DNA of 64,000 bases from Aminobacter niigataensis. GTDB lineage: Bacteria > Pseudomonadota > Alphaproteobacteria > Rhizobiales > Rhizobiaceae. Shown here in pieces: positions 56,211 to 64,000 of this stretch. Below the pieces are notes generated by a model, which worked only from the letters and a program-made list of their open reading frames with translations, did not search any database and was not told where the DNA came from. A program made the position numbers and the translations under genes. The stretch spans positions 1,054,001 to 1,118,000 of the forward strand of contig NZ_JACHOT010000001.1 of NCBI RefSeq assembly GCF_014200015.1, given 5' to 3'. How positions within the stretch are numbered: the stretch's first letter is position 1; the number at the start of each line of letters is the position of its first letter.

Positions 56211-56359
56211 GTTCCCTCCCTTGGCCGAAGCCAGATCAATAACCTTCGCCAGCACCTGACATGCCGTGCGGTATGGATTGATTGTCCGAACTTCCTCCCG
56301 AAGCCCGGTGACAGTGAGAATTGCAGCCTCGCGGCGCAATGTCAATAAAATTCATCATC

Positions 56360-56373
56360 TGAAATATATTTCA
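56360..56373. promoter_or_regulatory. 14-base palindrome upstream of the sugar operon
   Basis: TGAAATATATTTCA, a perfect 14-base palindrome 150 bases upstream of the binding-protein start and about 110 upstream of the divergent methyltransferase. A candidate site for the SorC regulator encoded in the operon. Confidence 0.45.
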
Positions 56374-56482
56374 CGCCAACACCAAGGTCAAGACTGTTTT
56401 AGCCGTCACCGCAAGCCCGAGAGCTTGGCCGCTCCCCCATCCGCGGATAGGCTGCCACTATCGTTAAGTGGAGCCTCATGCC

Positions 56483-57103
56483 TTGACCGACGATCGCAAG
56501 TCCCACTGGGACACCATCTACGGCACCAAGGCGGAAGACGACGTCAGCTGGTTCCAGAAAATGCCGGAGCCGTCCATGACGCTGCTCTCGCTCGCAGGCG
56601 CTACGCCTGGACAGGCAATCATCGATATCGGCGGCGGCGCCTCGCATCTGGTGGACGCGCTGCTCGATCAGGGTTTCGGCGATGTGTCCGTCCTCGATAT
56701 CTCGCAGGCCGCACTTGAGGCCGACAAGGCTCGGCTAGGCGCAGCAGCGCACGAAGTCCACTGGATCTGCTCCGACGCGACCGCATGGCGGCCGGCGCGG
56801 CATTACGATATCTGGCACGACCGCGCCGCCTTCCACTTCCTGACCGATCCGGCCGACCAGGCGGGCTACATGTCAGCCCTCAAGCAGGCGCTGGTGCCTG
56901 GCGGCCACGCGATCATCGGCACCTTTGCGCCCGACGGACCGGAGAAATGCAGCGGCCTGCCGATCGTCCGACACGATGCCCAAAGCATCGGCAGGCTTCT
57001 GGGCAGCGGCTTCGAGCTCGTCGACAGCCGCCGCCACGAGCACAAGACGCCATGGGACAGCGTGCAGCATTTTCAGTTCGGCACCTTCCGCAAGCGGGCC
57101 TGA
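56483..57103 (+). CDS. class I SAM-dependent methyltransferase
   Basis: A 206-residue methyltransferase with motif I IIDIGGGASHLVDALL, motif II-like VSVLDISQAAL, and the acidic WICSDA segment. The start is either GTG 56468 or TTG 56483; TTG is preferred because GGAG sits 9 bases upstream and it gives the usual TDDRKSHWD beginning. Substrate unknown. It reads away from the sugar operon and converges on the sulfide operon. Confidence 0.8.
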   Translation: MTDDRKSHWDTIYGTKAEDDVSWFQKMPEPSMTLLSLAGATPGQAIIDIGGGASHLVDALLDQGFGDVSVLDISQAALEADKARLGAAAHEVHWICSDATAWRPARHYDIWHDRAAFHFLTDPADQAGYMSALKQALVPGGHAIIGTFAPDGPEKCSGLPIVRHDAQSIGRLLGSGFELVDSRRHEHKTPWDSVQHFQFGTFRKRA

Positions 57104-57145
57104 CACACCTGCCCGATATATTAGCACGCGCGGATTTCGCGAAGA

Positions 57146-57571
57146 TCAGGCCGCTGCAACAGGTCGTGCCGTGGCCATTCGCGCCAGCCACATGCCAAGA
57201 AACATCATCGGCAGAAACGCATACGTACCGGCCGCGCCCAACGCTATTGCTGTCAGTGCCGGACCCGGGCAGAAACCACCAAGCCCCCAGCCGATGCCGA
57301 AGATTGCCGGGCCGACTATGATCCTGCGGTCGATGGCAGAACTGTTCGGCACGTGAAACGAGGCGCCCGCCAGCGGCTTGGGCCGCCTGAAGACGATTCG
57401 ATAGCCTGCAAAGGCCGTGATCACCGCCCCGCCCATGACGAAGGCAAGCGATGGATCCCACGTGCCGAACAGGTCGAGGAAGTTCAGCACCTTGGCTGGG
57501 TCCGACATTCCCGAAACCACAAGACCTATGCCGAAAAGCAGGCCGAGCGCGAGATTGACCATGAAGGACAT
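57146..57571 (-). CDS. YeeE/YedE-family membrane protein, second half-gene
   Basis: A 141-residue membrane protein with about four helices and the family motif GIGLVVSGMSDPAKVLNFLDL plus WGLGGFCPGPAL. The YeeE/YedE (TsuA) family imports thiosulfate or sulfur compounds; each half-gene is thought to supply half of the channel. Its start is one base after the stop of the first half (TAACATG), so the pair is translationally coupled. Confidence 0.85.
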   Translation of the reverse strand: MSFMVNLALGLLFGIGLVVSGMSDPAKVLNFLDLFGTWDPSLAFVMGGAVITAFAGYRIVFRRPKPLAGASFHVPNSSAIDRRIIVGPAIFGIGWGLGGFCPGPALTAIALGAAGTYAFLPMMFLGMWLARMATARPVAAA

Positions 57572-57572
57572 G

Positions 57573-58001
57573 TTAGGCTCCCAGCACGTGGCGAACGGCA
57601 AAGACTGTGGCAAAGGCAGTAGCCATGAAGGTGAGCGTCGCCACCAGCGAACGCAGCGAAAGGCGCGACAGCCCACAGACGCCATGGCCGCTGGTGCAGC
57701 CATTGCCATAGACCGAGCCGAAGCCGACGAGCAGTCCGGCCAGGGCCATCAGCGGCAGGTTTGACGAGACGGTCTGGACGACGTCGGTGCCGCTTATTGC
57801 GGCATAGGCCAGCGGTGCAGCAACCAGTCCGAGAACAAAGCCGAGCCGGGAAAGCAAGGCGCCGTCGAGGTATGGCGGCAGCAGGCGGGCGGCAATGCCG
57901 CTGATGCCGGCAATGCGCCCTTCCCAGGCCATCAGCAGCACAGCCGAAAGCCCGATCAGGACGCCGCCGATGGTGGAGGCTATGGGGGTGAAGTCAGTCA
58001 T
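57573..58001 (-). CDS. YeeE/YedE-family membrane protein, first half-gene
   Basis: A 142-residue membrane protein of the same family with about four helices and the motif [21 protein letters not shown], whose Cys-rich turn is typical of sulfur-handling members. It overlaps the ArsR stop and precedes the second half. With the ArsR and ETHE1-like genes this is the layout of BigR operons, which handle hydrogen sulfide. Confidence 0.87.
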   Translation of the reverse strand: MTDFTPIASTIGGVLIGLSAVLLMAWEGRIAGISGIAARLLPPYLDGALLSRLGFVLGLVAAPLAYAAISGTDVVQTVSSNLPLMALAGLLVGFGSVYGNGCTSGHGVCGLSRLSLRSLVATLTFMATAFATVFAVRHVLGA

Positions 58002-58365
58002 ATCCTTGCCTTTTGATGGGGTCTGCCGCCTGTCGCGGCTTGCTCTCGCCGTCCGGATCGCAGAACAGCGTGTAGAGCAGCGAGACGACAGCCCTCACCC
58101 GCTCGTCGGAGAGCCGGTAGAAAACGGATTTCGATTGCTTGCGGCCGACGATCAGGCCGGCATCGCGCAACTCGGCGATCTGTTGCGACAGTCCCGGCTG
58201 CCTGATGCCGAGGCCATCTTCGAGTTCACGCACCGAGCGCTCGCCTTCAACGAGTGCGCAGGCGATCATCAGCCGGTTCGGATTGGCGAGCTTCTTCAGG
58301 AATTCCGATGCCTCCGCTGCGCGGTCGAGCAGATCGGAAACCGGCCGATGCGGTTCCTGGGCCAT
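57994..58365 (-). CDS. bigR: ArsR-family persulfide sensor, BigR/SqrR type
   Basis: A 123-residue winged-helix repressor. Two cysteines, C36 and C102, are placed as in BigR and SqrR, where they form a disulfide or polysulfide bond on sulfide stress. The recognition helix region is [19 protein letters not shown]. It probably represses this operon. The gene lies 3 bases after the dioxygenase stop. Confidence 0.85.
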   Translation of the reverse strand: MAQEPHRPVSDLLDRAAEASEFLKKLANPNRLMIACALVEGERSVRELEDGLGIRQPGLSQQIAELRDAGLIVGRKQSKSVFYRLSDERVRAVVSLLYTLFCDPDGESKPRQAADPIKRQGYD

Positions 58366-58368
58366 GTC

Positions 58369-59254
58369 CTACCCCCAGTTTGCGCCCTGCAGGGCGTCGA
58401 GCGGGAACTTCAGGTAACGCTTGCCGTTGGCTTCGGGCTCAGGCAGGCGCCCGCCATTAATGTTGACCTGCAGCGCGTGCAGGATGAGCTTGGGCATCGG
58501 CAGCGTCCTGTCGCGGGTTTCGCGAAGCGCGACGAATTCCGCCTCTGTCGCCAGCCTGGAGATGTGCGTATTGCGCGCCTTTTGCTCAGCGACGGTGCTT
58601 TCCCATTGCGGCTGGCGCCCGCCCGGCTGGTAGTCGTGTCCCGTAAAAAGCCTGGTTTCGTCGGGCAACGACAGGATCTCCTGGATCGACTGCCAGAGGC
58701 GCTTGGCGCTGCCACCGGGAAAATCGGCCCGTGCCGTGCCGCTGTCGGGCATGAACAGCGTGTCGTGGATGAAAGCGGCATCGCCGACCACATAGGTGAT
58801 CGAGGCCAGCGTGTGGCCGGGCGAGAACAGCACCTTTGCCGGGAGCTCGCCGATGAAGAAGGTCTCGCCCTCGGCAAACAGTTTGTCCCACTGCGACCCG
58901 TCGGCGGCGAGGTCCGTCCAGTTGTAGATGGCCTTCCAGAGTTTCTGCACCTCGATGACGCGTTCGCCGATAGCTGTCCGTGCACCGGTCCTCGACTTGA
59001 GATAGCGGGCCGCGGAAAAATGGTCGGCGTGGGGATGGGTGTCGAGGACCCACTCGACGGTCAGCCCCTGCTCCTCGACGAAATCGAGGATACGGTCAGC
59101 ATTGCCGGTGGCCGTGGCGCCTGATTTCTCGTCGAAATCGAGTACCGGGTCGATGATCGCGCATTTCCTGGTCGCCGGATCGGCAACGACATACTGGACG
59201 GAAAAGGGTGCGCGGATCGAAGAAGGCGGAGACTTCGGGTTTCTGTACCATCAT
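58369..59254 (-). pseudogene. blh: ETHE1-like persulfide dioxygenase (Blh), one frameshift
   Basis: A metallo-beta-lactamase-fold protein of the ETHE1/Blh group that oxidises persulfides. The frame from 59254 (KPEVSAFFDPRT) shifts near 59206-59208, after the codon for T15 or so: removing one base of the GGG on the plus strand restores FSVQYVVADP and a complete protein with the iron motif DTHPHADHF, FSPGHTLAS and FTGHDYQ. The downstream 280-odd residues show no other damage. Either an assembly/sequencing indel, a recent mutation or a +1 frameshift. Start 59254 is favoured over 59278 on family length. Confidence 0.75.
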
Positions 59255-59288
59255 CTGCCCCACAAGGTTGTCGTGCATTTGCAAAGCA

Positions 59289-59708
59289 TCAGGAGTTGGT
59301 GCGCAGCCAATCCTTGGCGCCGGCCAGATTGGTGCCCAGCCGTTCGCCGAGCGCATCGATATCCGTCAGTTTCATCCGGCCATCGAGTACCTCGCCGATC
59401 GCCCAAAGCGTCAGCGAGCGCGTGCCGCCCTTGCAATGGGCGAGAACCGGGCCCTGGGCCTCGTCGACAGCCTTCTGGAAGGCCCGTACGGCTTCCAGCG
59501 TGTAGCGCCCAGACAACACCGGGACATTGACGAAGTCCATGCCCAACTGCCCTGCCAACGCGGCGGCTTCGGCCATGCCGGGTTGGGTCGGCTCCTCGTT
59601 TTCGGGGCGGTTGTTGATGATCCTGCGAATGCCCGCTTGGGCAGCAACAGCCAGATCAGCGTCCGTTGGCTGGCCGGAAATCCAGAGCTTGTCGGTAACC
59701 TGCTTCAT
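59289..59708 (-). CDS. DUF442/TIGR01244 phosphatase-like (Blh N-domain) protein
   Basis: A 139-residue protein with the P-loop HCKGGTRS (C92, R97) of Cys-dependent phosphatases and sulfurtransferases, and the opening KQVTDKLWISGQPT. In Xylella-type Blh proteins this domain is fused to the ETHE1-like part; here it is a separate gene directly upstream. AGGATG precedes the ATG at 59708. It is the first gene of the sulfide operon; the AT-rich 125 bases upstream probably hold the promoter and BigR site. Confidence 0.85.
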   Translation of the reverse strand: MKQVTDKLWISGQPTDADLAVAAQAGIRRIINNRPENEEPTQPGMAEAAALAGQLGMDFVNVPVLSGRYTLEAVRAFQKAVDEAQGPVLAHCKGGTRSLTLWAIGEVLDGRMKLTDIDALGERLGTNLAGAKDWLRTNS

Positions 59709-59833
59709 CACACATCCTATCAAAAGCGCTTGCGTAGGCCGCTACACGATTTAATATGAATGATTGCGTTTTCTTGCAATAGATTTTTTGTAACTAAAGA
59801 TTGATGCCGCCTCGCCCGCGGCCTCTGCCTTTG

Positions 59834-61135
59834 CTAGCCGCCGCGATCCTGGCGGCGCTTGCCCCAGTAGTCGAGTCGCTTCTTGACGTCGCGTTCGAAG
59901 CCGCGCTCGTTGGGCACGTAGAATTCGGGCCGGTTCGGGCCGGCCAGTTCGTCGGGCATGAATTCCTGCCCGGAAAAGGCGTCGGGATAGTCGTGGTCGT
60001 AGCGGTAGCCTTCGTGGTAGCCGAGTTCCTTCATCAGCTTGGTCGGCGCATTCAGGATGTGCTTCGGCGGCGCCAGCGACCCGGTCTGCTGGGCGAGTGC
60101 AATCGCCTGGTTGAAGCCCATGTAGGAAGCGTTCGACTTGGGCGCGGTCGCCACATAGGTGATCGCCTGCGCCATGAACAGCCGCCCTTCCGGCCAGCCG
60201 ACGCGCTCGAAAGCGCTCCAGGCCGCCACCACCTGCGGCATCGCCTGCGGATCCGCCATGCCGACATCTTCGGACGCAGCGCATGCCAGACGGCGAAAGA
60301 TGGTACCGGGGTCCTCGCCGCCGATGACCATGCGGGCTGCCCAATAGAGCGCTGCCTGCACATCGCTGCCGCGCAGGCTCTTATGGAAACAACTGAGCAG
60401 ATTGTAGTGCTCTTCCTGGCCCTTGTCGTAGACAGGCGCCCGCTTCTGGACGGCTTCGGCAAGGGCTGCCACATCCAGCATCGTGCCATCGGGCAGCGCC
60501 AGCAATTCCTCGCAGAGGCCGATCAGGTAGCGCCCGTCGCCATCCGCCATGGTCAGCAGCGTGTCGCGTGCGGCCGGTTCGAGGGGGAGTTTCCTGCCCG
60601 TGTGCGCTTCCGCACGCTCGGCCAGAATGGCGAGGTCTTCCTTTTCGAAGCGCCTGAGCGTGTAGACCTTGGCGCGCGACAGCAGAGCCGCCACCAGGCT
60701 GAAACTCGGGTTCTCGGTCGTAGCCCCGATCAGCACGATCGTGCCGTCTTCGACATGCGGCAGCAGGGCATCCTGTGTGGTGCGGTTGAACCGGTGCAAC
60801 TCGTCGACGAACACCACCGTCTGCCGCCCTGCCCCGCTGCGCAGCTGCTTGGCGGCGTCGATGACCTTGCGCAGGTCGGCGACACCCGAAAGGACCGCCG
60901 ACAGCTGCACGAAATCGAGGCCGACTTCCTTGGCGACCAGCCGCGCGATGGTCGTCTTGCCGACGCCGGGCGGGCCCCAGAGGATGAACGAGGATACCTT
61001 TCGCGCCTTGATCATGCGGCCGATGGGGCCGTCGGGACCAAGCAGATGATCCTGTCCGATGACCTCACCGATGCGTTGCGGACGCAGCGTCTCGGCCAGT
61101 GGTCGGGGTACGGCCTCGTCGAAAAGGGAACTCAA
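59834..61135 (-). CDS. rarA: replication-associated recombination protein RarA (MgsA)
   Basis: A 433-residue AAA+ ATPase. The P-loop is GPPGVGKTTIAR, Walker B VVFVDELHRF, and the ATTENPSFSLVAALLSRAKV segment is diagnostic for RarA/WRNIP1. A C-terminal tetramerisation part has KHILNAPTKLMKELGY. It acts at stalled replication forks. Follows the Do protease gene by 33 bases. Confidence 0.95.
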   Translation of the reverse strand: MSSLFDEAVPRPLAETLRPQRIGEVIGQDHLLGPDGPIGRMIKARKVSSFILWGPPGVGKTTIARLVAKEVGLDFVQLSAVLSGVADLRKVIDAAKQLRSGAGRQTVVFVDELHRFNRTTQDALLPHVEDGTIVLIGATTENPSFSLVAALLSRAKVYTLRRFEKEDLAILAERAEAHTGRKLPLEPAARDTLLTMADGDGRYLIGLCEELLALPDGTMLDVAALAEAVQKRAPVYDKGQEEHYNLLSCFHKSLRGSDVQAALYWAARMVIGGEDPGTIFRRLACAASEDVGMADPQAMPQVVAAWSAFERVGWPEGRLFMAQAITYVATAPKSNASYMGFNQAIALAQQTGSLAPPKHILNAPTKLMKELGYHEGYRYDHDYPDAFSGQEFMPDELAGPNRPEFYVPNERGFERDVKKRLDYWGKRRQDRGG

Positions 61136-61168
61136 GACGTCAGCCTCCCGGCGGTCCGGCTGCCACGC

Positions 61169-62650
61169 CTAATAGCGCAGCATCTGCCGCATGATGCGGC
61201 CGTCGCGCTCGACGGTGAAGCGCCACCAACGGGTGTCTTCCTCGGCAAGCTGCTTCAGCTTGGCAGCGGTGTCGACGGTCTCGCCATTGACCTCGCGGAC
61301 GATGTCGCCCAGTTGGAAGCCGAAACCTGCCGCCGGCGAGCCACCGTCGATGCCGACGATCGCCACGCCCTTGGTGTCGGTCGCGACACGCAGGCGCTGG
61401 GCCAGCCGCGGCGACAATTCGGCAACCTTGGCGCCGGCAAACGGGCTGCGGCCGCGCAGTAGCACCTCGTTCGAACTGGTGCCCTCAGGTGCACGCTCAA
61501 GCGCAACTTCGATCGACTTCTCCTCGCCCTTGGTCAGCACCGAAAGGGTCGCCTTGCCGCCGACCGGCTGCGTGGCCAGGCGGTAGTCAAGCGCTTCCAT
61601 GTGTTCGATGGCAGCGCCATTGAATGCCAACACCACATCTCCAGGCTTCAGCCCGGCGCGCGCTGCGGGGCCGTTCTCGTCGACCGACGAGATCAGCGCG
61701 CCGGAAGGATGATCCATGCCAAGGGATTCTGCGATCTGCGGCGTCACCGGTTCGAACGAAGCGCCGATGAACGGCCGCTCGAAGAACTCGGCGCCGCCCT
61801 TGGCCGCTTCGGTGAAGGCACGCACCATGTTCGACGGGATGGCAAAACCAATGCCGATCGAGCCGCCGGTGCGGCTGAAGATCGCCGTGTTGATGCCGAT
61901 GAGTTGGCCGCCCATGTTGATCAGCGCACCGCCCGAATTGCCCGGGTTGATCGCCGCATCGGTCTGGATGAAGAAGCCGGAGTCCGACACGCCGATATGC
62001 GTGCGGGCAAGGGCCGAGACGATGCCGCTTGTCGTGGTCTGGCCAACGCCGAACGGATTGCCGATGGCCAGCACCAGATCGCCAACCTGCAGCGCGTCGG
62101 AATCGCCAATGGCGACGGTCGGGAACGGCTTGTCAGAATCGATCTTGAGCACGGCAAGGTCAAGGGTCTCGTCCTTGAGCAGCACCTTGCTGGTGAATTC
62201 ACGGCCGTCAGAGAGCGCGACCTTCACCTGGTCGGCATCCTGGACGACATGGTTGTTGGTGACGACGATGCCGCTTGGGTCGACCAGAACGCCCGAACCG
62301 AGCGACGAACGGTTGCGCGGACCCGACCGACCGAAGAACTGTTCGAAGAACGGATCGCCCTCGAATGGCGACCGCACCTTCACCTGCTTGGAGGCGTAGA
62401 CATTGACAACCGCTGCCGCCGTGTCCTTGACCAGCGGCGCAAACGACAGCTGCATCTCTTCCCGTCCGAATGGCACACGCCGATCGGGACCGGGCGTTGC
62501 GGCCCCGCCGCCCTTGCCGCCATTCAGCAGATCCGTCAGCACATCCGACAGGCCCGGATCCCCGGTGGTCGGCGCCTCCTGGGCCGTCGCACCGCTGGCA
62601 AGCGTCATCCAGGTGCACAGCGCAAGCGACAGATATCGTTTCGCACGCAT
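61169..62650 (-). CDS. Do-family (DegP/MucD-like) periplasmic serine protease
   Basis: A 493-residue periplasmic protease and chaperone. Signal peptide 1-23; trypsin-like domain with the triad H134 (TNNHVV), D164 (LDLAVL) and S239 (NPGNSGG); then two PDZ domains (about 300-390 and 405-490). Length and layout match DegP/MucD. The start at 62650 follows GGAGG by 7 bases; the upstream open frame is not coding. Confidence 0.93.
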   Translation of the reverse strand: MRAKRYLSLALCTWMTLASGATAQEAPTTGDPGLSDVLTDLLNGGKGGGAATPGPDRRVPFGREEMQLSFAPLVKDTAAAVVNVYASKQVKVRSPFEGDPFFEQFFGRSGPRNRSSLGSGVLVDPSGIVVTNNHVVQDADQVKVALSDGREFTSKVLLKDETLDLAVLKIDSDKPFPTVAIGDSDALQVGDLVLAIGNPFGVGQTTTSGIVSALARTHIGVSDSGFFIQTDAAINPGNSGGALINMGGQLIGINTAIFSRTGGSIGIGFAIPSNMVRAFTEAAKGGAEFFERPFIGASFEPVTPQIAESLGMDHPSGALISSVDENGPAARAGLKPGDVVLAFNGAAIEHMEALDYRLATQPVGGKATLSVLTKGEEKSIEVALERAPEGTSSNEVLLRGRSPFAGAKVAELSPRLAQRLRVATDTKGVAIVGIDGGSPAAGFGFQLGDIVREVNGETVDTAAKLKQLAEEDTRWWRFTVERDGRIMRQMLRY

Positions 62651-62840
62651 GGCGAATCCTCCAATGCATAGTTGGCGCCATTGTCGCGACGATTGTGCAA
62701 ATTGAAAGGCTAGAGGGGCCCGAAAAGCGGTTATTTCCGCTTGGTTGGCCCCGGTTACGGAAGGACCGCTGAAACCTCTACGCGCCGTGCGCCCGCATCG
62801 CCCGGCAAACCACGTCACAGCGATCTGACCGACACACCAC

Positions 62841-62870
62841 CCAAAACAAAAGGGGCCACAAGGGCCCCTT
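62841..62870 (-). terminator. Rho-independent terminator of the rpoA-rplQ operon
   Basis: On the minus strand, AAGGGGCC-loop-GGCCCCTT (8-bp stem, 5-base loop) followed by TTGTTTT. It lies 25 bases after the rplQ stop. Confidence 0.9.
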
Positions 62871-62895
62871 CGGTTCATAACACGATGCGGAAAGC

Positions 62896-63324
62896 TTATG
62901 CAGCTTCAGCTTCGTTGACAGCTTCGGCTTCGAGACGAACGCGGTCGCCTGCGCCCTTGGCCGAGGTGTCGCGATCGACGAACTCGATGACGGCCATCGC
63001 GGCGTTGTCACCGCGGCGGAAGCCAGCCTTCATGATGCGCAGGTAGCCGCCGTTGCGGGTGGCGTAACGCGGCGCGACGACGTCGAACAGACGCTTCACG
63101 ACGTTCTCGTTGCCGATCTGGGCGATCACCTGGCGGCGGGCATGCAGGTCGCCGCGCTTGCCGAGCGTCACCAGCTTCTCGACGATCGGACGCAGGTCCT
63201 TCGCCTTTTCGAGCGTGGTCACGATCTGCTCGTGCTCGATCAGCGAGACCGAGAGGTTGGCGAACATGGACTTGCGGTGGCTTACGCTGCGGGCGAAGCG
63301 ACGGCCTTTAAAACCGTGACGCAT
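62896..63324 (-). CDS. rplQ: 50S ribosomal protein L17
   Basis: A 142-residue ribosomal protein with the typical opening [42 protein letters not shown]-type core and [18 protein letters not shown]. It sits after rpoA in the standard order, with a 108-base gap. Confidence 0.98.
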   Translation of the reverse strand: MRHGFKGRRFARSVSHRKSMFANLSVSLIEHEQIVTTLEKAKDLRPIVEKLVTLGKRGDLHARRQVIAQIGNENVVKRLFDVVAPRYATRNGGYLRIMKAGFRRGDNAAMAVIEFVDRDTSAKGAGDRVRLEAEAVNEAEAA

Positions 63325-63432
63325 GGCTCTTTTCCTTCTTCAGTTGTTCAAGAGGCCACGGCCTCTGATGGTTTTCCGCAAGGCCGTCGGACCGGATATC
63401 CGGGCCTCGGAACCATGCTCGACTAGGTCTTC

Positions 63433-64000
63433 TTAGTACTGGTCTTCGTATCGCTTGGCGAGGTCTTCGATGTTTTCCGGCGGCCAGTCCTGCACTTCCA
63501 TACCGAGGTGCAGGCCCATTGCGGCCAGAACTTCCTTGATCTCGTTGAGCGACTTGCGGCCGAAGTTCGGCGTACGCAGCATCTCGGCTTCCGTCTTCTG
63601 GATCAGGTCGCCGATGTAAACGATGTTGTCGTTCTTGAGGCAGTTGGCCGAACGGACCGAAAGCTCCAGTTCGTCGACCTTCTTGAGCAGCGCCGGGTTG
63701 AAGGCGAGCTCGGTAACGGCCTCGGCTGCAACTTCCTTCTGCGGCTCGTCGAAGTTGACGAACAGTGCAAGCTGGTCCTGCAGGATGCGAGCAGCGAAAG
63801 CCACTGCGTCCTCGCCGGTGATCGAACCGTCTGTCTCGATGGTCATGGTCAGCTTGTCGTAGTCCAGAACCTGGCCCTCGCGGGTGTTCTCGACCTTGTA
63901 CGAAACCTTCTTGACCGGCGAGTAGAGGCTGTCGACCGGGATGAGACCGATCGGAGCGTCTTCAGCGCGGTTGCGTTCGGCCGGCACATAACCCTTGCCG
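63433..64000 (-). CDS. rpoA: RNA polymerase alpha subunit, 3' part (5' end outside window)
   Basis: The C-terminal 188 residues of the alpha subunit. The end of the N-terminal domain ([19 protein letters not shown]) and the full C-terminal domain are visible, including [21 protein letters not shown] and [13 protein letters not shown], the part that binds UP elements and activators. The frame runs off the right edge. Confidence 0.98.
   Translation of the reverse strand, partial: GKGYVPAERNRAEDAPIGLIPVDSLYSPVKKVSYKVENTREGQVLDYDKLTMTIETDGSITGEDAVAFAARILQDQLALFVNFDEPQKEVAAEAVTELAFNPALLKKVDELELSVRSANCLKNDNIVYIGDLIQKTEAEMLRTPNFGRKSLNEIKEVLAAMGLHLGMEVQDWPPENIEDLAKRYEDQY

Noticed and set aside
59709-59833. 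Defined BigR operator upstream of the sulfide operon
   Set aside because: The region is AT-rich and probably holds the site, but I found no clean palindrome that I could assign with confidence.
1-64000. CRISPR array, insertion sequence or rRNA
   Set aside because: No regularly spaced direct repeats, no transposase motif with terminal inverted repeats and no rRNA-like sequence were seen.

Overview
The window is GC-rich alphaproteobacterial DNA, most likely a Rhizobiales chromosome of the Phyllobacteriaceae type (Mesorhizobium or Aminobacter relatives). This rests on the rlpA-dac-tmk-holB-metG-tatD block, a heterotetrameric sarcosine oxidase operon, a BigR-type sulfide operon and an rpoA-rplQ operon ending in a clear terminator. 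The taxon is inferred from gene order and protein style, not from a search.

Layout: (1) 1-7.9 kb, edge of a type VI secretion (T6SS) locus: the 3' end of tssH/clpV, a caspase-Sel1 protein with a small lipoprotein, a divergent PpkA-like Ser/Thr kinase, and three small DUF-type genes. (2) 8-14.7 kb, accessory: LysR with an MFS exporter, a gene-free stretch, a sulfotransferase and an acyltransferase, a frameshifted integrase remnant next to tRNA-Ser(UGA), and a RidA/TetR pair with two operator-like sites. (3) 14.9-22.9 kb, housekeeping: rlpA, a D-Ala-D-Ala carboxypeptidase homologue that has lost two of its three active-site motifs, tmk, holB, metG, tatD, a metallo-beta-lactamase protein and a small membrane protein. 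(4) 23-44.7 kb, a large N-methyl amine locus: Rieske oxygenase and reductase with LysR; a peptide-type ABC transporter with an M19 dipeptidase; an S9 peptidase with an FAD amine oxidase; a TetR regulator; and a dimethylglycine/sarcosine dehydrogenase followed by soxBDAG. Three promoters here share the motif CTAGACATRTGTG, and one copy lies beside the TetR gene, which suggests one regulon. (5) 44.8-56.2 kb, one long minus-strand operon for a sugar or polyol: RbsB/A/C-type importer, SorC regulator, aldo/keto reductase, GlpD/EryB-like dehydrogenase, class I aldolase, FGGY kinase and GMC oxidoreductase. (6) 56.5-59.7 kb: a methyltransferase, then a sulfide-response operon (DUF442 protein, ETHE1-like persulfide dioxygenase with a frameshift, BigR-type ArsR, two YeeE/YedE halves). 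(7) 59.8-64 kb: rarA, a Do-family periplasmic protease, terminator, rplQ and the 3' part of rpoA.

How the parts may work together: in region 4 the transporter and peptidases could import and cleave N-methylated amino-acid compounds. The Rieske pair, DMGDH-like enzyme and sarcosine oxidase would then remove methyl groups in sequence, feeding glycine and one-carbon pools. In region 5 the oxidoreductases, kinase and aldolase form a plausible oxidise-phosphorylate-cleave route for a polyol. Both pathway readings are inferences from gene content.
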